DNA of 64,000 bases. Source: Monoplex corrugatus. Its lineage: Eukaryota; Mollusca; Gastropoda; Littorinimorpha; Ranellidae. This document shows positions 59,195 through 64,000 of the stretch, in pieces. The DNA lies in assembly GCA_030674185.1 (NCBI GenBank), contig JAPXFY010000030.1, forward strand, positions 42,399,795 to 42,463,794. Reading direction: 5' to 3'. The position numbers and the translations under genes were made by a program. Numbering within the stretch: the first letter of the stretch is position 1; every line of letters starts with the position of its first letter. The notes below the pieces were generated by a model. That model was not told where the DNA came from. It did no database searches and saw only the letters and a program-made list of their open reading frames with translations.

Positions 59195-59455
59195 ACATTG
59201 TCTTCATGAAAAGACGACGGGGATGGATTGGATGTATCATCCAAAAACAGCAGTATACCATCTTACGGACTGCCTTTTACTGGACACAAGAGTGAAGACG
59301 TAAGAGAGAAAGACCCAAAACACCTGGCAATGAACAACAGGAGGCCTCAAGGCCCTGACACACACTTGGGTTACTGTGCAAAGTGTAGCCCAGAACAGAC
59401 AGGCGTGGAATACGTTCGTTGCTGTCTTACATATCAGTGGCGTAATCGGTAATAA
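59195..59455 (+). mobile_element. LINE family D-type ORF2 tail
   Basis: The + strand reads RRRGWIGCIIQKQQYTILRT, AFYWTQE, KRERPKTPGNEQQEA, then HTLG in shifted frames. This matches the W-GH, R.AL.W.P.GKR.RGRP, TWRRTVE tail pattern of yet another LINE group. Degraded. Confidence 0.6.
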
Positions 59456-59996
59456 GTAAATAAAAGCAAGATGTTTACACCATTGTTTTCTTTTATAAAA
59501 ATCATGTTCATTGTAGTAAGGGAAAGAAACACCACTATAGTGATAAGAATGATAAAAGTGGGTTGGACATCAAAATGAACTGTTGTATGTTGTTGTTGTT
59601 TTTTTAAGTATTTGTTTATTCAATATATCTTATGAATTAATAAAACACCAATGCATCCTATTTATCATACGTTCAGCAAGGCTTCATTATAAACATGAAT
59701 TTATGGGTAAATGTGTATCCTACACAAGATACCTCTTATCTTCATCTTTCCCTGTACAGATGGGAAAGGTTGTGTCTAATTAACATGTAACTTCGTTCAG
59801 GTGTAAAACGTTACATGACAACAGTGAGCATGTACGAAAAACAAATCTCATCAGCTTAGAAATAGATACAACATTTGTATACAGACAGACAGATGGATAA
59901 GATTGTATTATTATTACAAATGAAGTACTCCTCACACGCATTTCTAGTAGCTCAAAGACGTTTAAAACATCAAAAAATATATATATCTTAATTAAT
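59456..59996. other. AT-rich, no recognised gene
   Basis: Downstream side of the Ly6-like gene. Nothing coding seen. Confidence 0.4.
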
Positions 59997-60002
59997 TTTA
60001 TT
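59997..60002 (-). promoter_or_regulatory. Candidate poly(A) signal for the Ly6-like gene
   Basis: TTTATT on +, that is AATAAA on the minus strand, about 97 bp after the minus-strand stop at 60099. Confidence 0.35.
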
Positions 60003-60098
60003 GAATAATAAGTAAATACATAAATAAGTAAATAAATGGTTAAATGAGAACTGAATAAATAAATAAATAAATGCACATAACACGTCAACTGAAACATC

Positions 60099-60340
60099 TC
60101 AAACGAAGACTTTTACTGAAAACAAAAATGTCGTCACCCCAGCTAAAAATAGATTATTCACGGGCGGTAAGTGCCAAGGGGCGCCACTGCTGACATCTGT
60201 GGCGTTCATGTTATTGCAGTAATCCTTGTCCACACAGGTGAGGTAACAGTACTGGATACCCTGATCCTCGTAACACCCATTCTTCTGGGTATCCCCGTAC
60301 CCCGTACATCCCCGGTATGCGTAGATGTACTCCTCTTTTT
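60099..60340 (-). CDS. Last coding exon of a Ly6/uPAR-like (three-finger) GPI-anchored protein
   Basis: The exon begins after a CATCATCAG acceptor (AG at 60341-60342 on the minus strand) in phase 1. It encodes about 80 residues: EEYIYAYRGCTGYGDTQKNG, then CYEDQGIQYCYLTCVDKDYC and NN. The RGC, C, CYLTC and DYCNN spacing is the second half of a Ly6/uPAR domain with its terminal C-N motif. A Ser/Gly stretch and a hydrophobic end (FLAGVTTFLFSVKVFV) fit a GPI-attachment signal, so the product is probably tethered to the outer membrane; function unknown. The first half and signal peptide must lie upstream (higher coordinates). A possible preceding exon is at 61459-61533. Part of this exon is copied inside a foldback element at 61063-61135. 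Confidence 0.72.
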
Positions 60341-60635
60341 CTGATGATGGAAATAAACAATTCAATGAATGAAATCAAACGATTCGATGAATGAATCAAT
60401 GAATGGATGCGTCTATCACTTACAAACAAGAAAGAGAAAGAAGGACAGAGAAGATGAAAACTTCTCCAGTTACTATGGAGGCATCTTCATTTTTAGATTT
60501 TATGATAAATATGTGACTGTCTTTTAATTTAAGTCCAAAACAAGTGTGACTGTCCACGTTCAAGCAAACAGGAACCAGAAAAAAAAAAACGAAAAAAGAA
60601 TAAGAACGCGTATTTAATACGACCAGACATGACAG

Positions 60636-60983
60636 TGATGTGGTTTCTCGGAAGAATGTTGAGAGTTCCATGGACAGCAAAAAAAATAAACGAGACAGTC
60701 TTGATGGAGGCAGACACAAGTAGATGACTCATAAGGAAGATTAGGAAAAGACAAGCAACATTTATAGGCCTTTTTATGAGGAAGGGGGTTTTGGAGCACC
60801 TGGTCACAATGGGGAAGCTGGAGGGAAAGAGAGCACCAGGTAGACCCTGGGAGAGAATGCTGGACGGACTTGCAGAGTGGCTGGGGATGAGGAGGGTGGG
60901 GGAATGCTGGGGGCAACGAGAGATAGAGATGGTTGGAAGTCCATGGTCGCCAACGCCATGCGGCAGGGCACCTGATGATGATG
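60636..60983 (+). mobile_element. LINE family A 3' end inserted in the foldback arm
   Basis: Starts in GATGTGGTTTCTCGGAAGAA, encodes the tail (VLEHLVTMGKLEGKRAPGRP, ERMLDGLAEWL) and ends GCACC TGATGATGATG. The 11-bp flanks AGACATGACAG (60625-60635) and AGACAAGACAG (60984-60994) are a target-site duplication, so both insertion boundaries are exact. Confidence 0.9.
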
Positions 60984-61062
60984 AGACAAGACAGGAGCAA
61001 ATTTTCGACCAGCTAGCTTTTGTCAAGCGTAAGATCACAAACAAACACCAGATACAAAAATT

Positions 61063-61135
61063 AGTTCTTACTGCATTCCTTGTCTGCACAGGTGAGGTAA
61101 CAGTACTGGATACCCTGCTCCTCGTAACAGTCTTT
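61063..61135 (-). pseudogene. Partial copy of the Ly6-like exon inside the foldback
   Basis: About 70 bp match 60208-60277 at roughly 90 percent by eye. The minus strand reads CYEEQGIQYCYLTCADKECS and then KN and a stop. The terminal DYCNN is altered and a stop follows at once. Both sides pass directly into the inverted arms. This looks like capture of an exon piece by the element, or an arm pair that formed around a duplicated exon. Confidence 0.75.
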
Positions 61136-61458
61136 TTCTCCTAATGTTTGTATCTGGTGTTTGTTTGTCTGTGATCTTACGCTTGACAAAGGCCAACTGG
61201 CCGAAAATTGCGCCTGTCTTGTCTGGTTGTATTAAATACGCGTTCTTATTCTTTTTCATGTTCTTTTCTGGTTTGTGTTTTAATTGGATATGTGAATGAC
61301 GTATATGTAATGGAAGTTCAGTGTGAATGCACATTTTAATTTCTGAATACGGATTTATGAAGGAGTATTGAATTGAAAGTGACATGAATCAAATGTTTTC
61401 TTGCCAACCGCCAACACTGACTGAGCACTCAGTACATCGTAAGAAATTCTATACTCAC

Positions 61459-61533
61459 TCAGGTTCTGAGCTTGGATTTTGCTCAAAAGTAGTTCATTGC
61501 ACTGGGACAAATCTATATGCGCTCCACCCAAGT
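61459..61533 (-). CDS. Possible upstream exon of the Ly6-like gene
   Basis: The minus strand has a strong donor (A then GTGAGT at 61453-61458) and an AG before 61533. The 75-nt segment is phase 1 at both ends, which fits the phase of the exon at 60340. It encodes DLGGAHIDLSQCNELLLSKI and a few more residues. The pyrimidine tract is weak and the peptide is not clearly Ly6-like, so this is a weak call. Confidence 0.22.
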
Positions 61534-61649
61534 CTGCCAACATTTATCTAGCAGATTCCAGACGCCTAAGAGTTGTCAAATCCTGATGGAGAGGAAGGGG
61601 AAGGGTGGGACCAGTGAGACACCGGTACAACAGTGGAAGGGTTAATTAA

Positions 61650-62062
61650 GATGAGCAGCAAACAGGTCAGGAATCAGAAAAACAACACACGAAAAAAATC
61701 GGAACACGTATTTAATACAACCAGACAAGACAGGCGCAAATTTTCGGCCAATTGGCTTTGTCAAACGTAGACTTAAGATCACAAATGAACAAACACCAAA
61801 TACAAAAACTAGGACAAAAAGACTGAAACTTCTCTGCTGCTTCGTCCATTTTAGTCCTTTTCTCCCACTGGACGAAGCAGCAGGGACGTTTCAGTCTTTT
61901 CTGATAGTTATGTTTACTGCTTGGTCTTATGTCTACGCTTGACAAAGGCCAGTTGGAGGACAATTTGTGCCTGTCTTGTCTGGTTGTATTAAATACGTGT
62001 TCTGATTTTTTGATTTTTTTTCTGGTTCCTATTTGCTTCAGGGCGGGCAGTCACACTTGTTT
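61650..62062. repeat. Foldback element, most complete copy
   Basis: About 410 bp with long inverted arms folding to a loop of about 19 nt. The inner stem pairs ACTGAAACTTCTCTGCTGCT with its complement near 61880-61905. Outer parts carry TATTTAATACAACCAGACAA and its complement. The right end GCAGTCACACTTGTTT passes directly into the 44-bp minisatellite. Confidence 0.82.
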
Positions 62063-63008
62063 AACCAACAGATCAGTTTGTATGTTACAGGATGTCCTAC
62101 TTGTTTAGCCAACAGATCAGTGTGTATGTTACAGGATGTCCTACTTGTTTAGCCAACAGATCAGTTTGTATGTTACAGGATGTCATACTTGTTTAGCCAA
62201 CAGATCAGTGTGTATGTTACAGGATGTAACACTTGTTTAGCCAACATATCAGTGTGTATGTTACAGGATGTCATACTTGTTTAGCCACCAGATCAGTGTG
62301 TATGTTACAGGATGTCATACTTGTTTAGCCACCAGATCAGTGTGTATGTTACAGGATGTCATACTTGTTTAGCCACCAGATCAGTGTGTATGTTACAGGA
62401 TGTCATACTTGTTTAGCCAACAGATCAGTGTGTATGTTACAGGATGTCATACTTGTTTAGCCAACAGATCAGTTTGTATGGTGCAGGATGTCACACTTGT
62501 TTAGCCAACAGATCAGTGTGTATGTTACAGGATGTCATACTTGTTTAGCCAACAGATCAGTGTGTATGTTACAGGATGTCACACTTGTTTAGCCAACAGA
62601 TCAGTGTGTATGTTACAGGATGTCATACTTGTTTAGCCAACAGATCAGTGTGTATGTTACAGGATGTCACACTTGTTTAGCCAACAGATCAGTGTGTATG
62701 TTACAGGATGTCATACTTGTTTAGCCAACAGATCAGTGTGTATATTACAGGATGTCATACTTGTTTAGCCAACAGATCAGTGTGTATGTTACAGGATGTC
62801 ATACTTGTTTAGCCAACAGATCAGTTTGTATGGTGCAGGATGTCATACTTGTTTAGCCAACAGATCAGTGTGTATGTTACAGGATGTCACACTTGTTTAG
62901 CCAACAGATCAGTGTGTATGTTACAGGATGTCATACTTGTTTAGCCAACAGATCAGTGTGTATGGTGCAAGATGTCATACTTGTTTAGCCAACAGATCAG
63001 TGTGTATG
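62050..63008. repeat. 44-bp minisatellite, about 22 copies
   Basis: Unit with CACTTGTTTAGCCAACAGAT, CAGTGTGTATGTTACAGG and ATGTCA. The first unit starts in the terminal CACACTTGTTT of the foldback. Unrelated in sequence to the other 44-bp unit near the receptors despite equal length. Confidence 0.96.
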
Positions 63009-63107
63009 TTAATAATAATAATAATTACAATATTTATATAGCGCAAAATCTTGATAAAATCAAATCTAAGCGCTGAAGCAGACACACACGCACGCACGCA
63101 CGCACGC

Positions 63108-63168
<61 letters not shown>

Positions 63169-64000
63169 TGGCTATAAATGGGGAGAAAGAATAAAAGCAA
63201 TAAAAGCAAGAATAAAAGCAATGGAAAATTATAGAGAGCATAGCATATACAATTATATATTATAACCATGTGATTCCCCTCCGAGCGGAGACAGGCTGCA
63301 GAGGGGGGGGGGGGGGTTGAGTGAGGTTAGGATTTTATGCGGAGGAGAAAAGGTGAGTTTTGAGAGCGGACTTGAAGGAGACAAAAGTAGGCTGCTGACG
63401 GACTGAGAGAGGAAGTTATTGAGGCTTTTGTAGCACATGGTGTCTAGTTTGTACTGTATGCGCTTTGATACAGGGAGCCAGTGAAGTTGTGCCAGGAGAG
63501 GAGATATGTGGTCAGCTTTTTTCTTTTTGAGTACAAGGCGTACAGCATTGTTTTGAATGCGCTGTAGGATGTGAATGGTGGAGGCAGGAAGACCAGACAG
63601 GAGTGAATTGCAATGGTCAATGCGAGACATTATGAAGGAGAGAACGAGTTTTGCAGTTGTTTCGACAGAGAGATACTTCCTGATCAGCCTTATACGATGG
63701 AGATGATAGTAGCAAGATCTGGCAGTTTGAGAAACAAAGTTGTTCATGGAGAGGGTAGAGTCAATGCAGACACCAAGGTTTTTAGCTGAATCAGAAATTG
63801 GGACTGATGTGTTACATAATGGGAAAGAAAGAGGAGGCAGCTGAGAAAGTTTCTGACGGGTGCCAATGAGGATAGCTTCTGTCTTGTCGTCATTAAGCTG
63901 AAGTTTGTTGAACGTCATCCAGTTCTTAATGTCCGAGTAACACTCAGTGGTGCGAGTCAACAGGCGCTGTATATTATCAGGTGAGTCACTGTCTTGAAGT
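63009..64000 (-). mobile_element. CR1/L2-like LINE, 3' part, running off the window
   Basis: The minus-strand frame from the window edge to 63253 reads NWMTFNKLQLNDDKTEAILI, NLGVCIDSTLSMNNFVSQTA, AKLVLSFIMSRIDHCNSLLS, LQRIQNNAVRLVLKKKKADH and LHWLPVSKRIQYKLDTMCYK, the segment after RT motif C in CR1/Rex/L2-type LINEs. Near 63390 the frame slips, since SFKSALKTHLF lies in the next frame. The 3' UTR holds a (CA)n tract (63083-63165) and the minus strand ends GCGCTATATAAATATTG followed by an (ATT)n tail (63010-63027 as AATAATAATAAT on +). A poly-G run lies at 63304-63316 on +. Confidence 0.88.

Larger units (their letters stand above)
60531..61282. repeat. Foldback element, interrupted by a LINE and carrying an exon copy
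   Basis: Left arm 60531-60635 continues after the LINE insertion at 60984-61060. Right arm is about 61146-61282. Arm landmarks: AAGTGTGACTG, AATAAGAACGCG, TATTTAATAC, AGACAAGACAGG, CTTTTGTCAAGCGTAAGATC and their complements. The centre holds a Ly6-like exon copy where the 61.7-kb element has further stem. Confidence 0.78.

Noticed and set aside
62050..63008. Regular 44-bp spacing that could suggest a CRISPR array
   Set aside because: The whole unit repeats with no unique spacers, in animal DNA; it is a minisatellite.

Overview
This is repeat-rich animal nuclear DNA, most likely from a mollusc and probably a gastropod. The main evidence is a cluster of rhodopsin-type receptors whose ectodomain combines CUB-like, C-type-lectin-like, LDL-receptor class A and leucine-rich-repeat parts. 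That is the architecture known from the Lymnaea receptor GRL101. There is no bacterial-style gene packing, splice signals are visible, and most of the window is made of non-LTR retrotransposon, Penelope-like, Tc1 and foldback remnants together with mini- and microsatellites. The species assignment is inference.

The genic backbone is four GRL101-like copies, all on the + strand. Copy 1 (954-4314) is open throughout. Copy 2 (27512-31288) is a divergent paralogue with three single-base deletions and a changed DRY-type motif. Copy 3 (39567-42925) is close to copy 1 but has two single-base indels. Copy 4 (48467-51921) is a near relative of copy 3 with about six indels, a nonsense codon and a lost stop. 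A roughly 100-bp shard of a copy-2-like gene lies at 23225-23325. In copies 1, 3 and 4 the large exon is preceded by an acceptor-like site, so signal-peptide exons are expected upstream and are not seen. Copies 1 and 3 share 5' (CT)n tracts, 3' flanks and downstream retroelement pieces, so they sit in a larger segmental duplication (about 0.7-13.0 kb against 39.4-46.8 kb). Copies 3 and 4 also share an upstream 44-bp minisatellite. A second gene is visible only at its 3' end: a minus-strand exon (60099-60340) encoding the C-terminal half of a Ly6/uPAR-like protein with a GPI-type hydrophobic tail.

Layout. 0-5 kb: LINE end, copy 1, flank. 5-17 kb: foldback, LINE fragments of several families, a 37-bp minisatellite, a homopurine tract, Penelope-like remnants. 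17.8-19.4 kb: a Tc1 element with intact ends and one nonsense codon. 19.7-27 kb: LINE copies and GT/GAT microsatellites. 27.5-31.3 kb: receptor copy 2. 32-34 kb: a jockey-like LINE with a piggyBac-like MITE between its two remaining parts. 34.3-37.1 kb: a 24-bp minisatellite that creates giant false reading frames. 38.5 kb: Penelope-like fragment. 39-52 kb: receptor copies 3 and 4 with retroelement and minisatellite between them. 52-59 kb: LINE mosaic, including an open reverse transcriptase inserted into a 54-bp minisatellite. 60-63 kb: Ly6 exon, foldback elements (one carrying a copy of part of that exon), a 44-bp minisatellite. 63-64 kb: CR1/L2-like LINE running off the edge.

No tRNA, rRNA, CRISPR or operon-like structure was seen. 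The receptor copies probably arose by local duplication followed by decay, in a region rich in retroelements that could have supplied break points; this is inference from layout.
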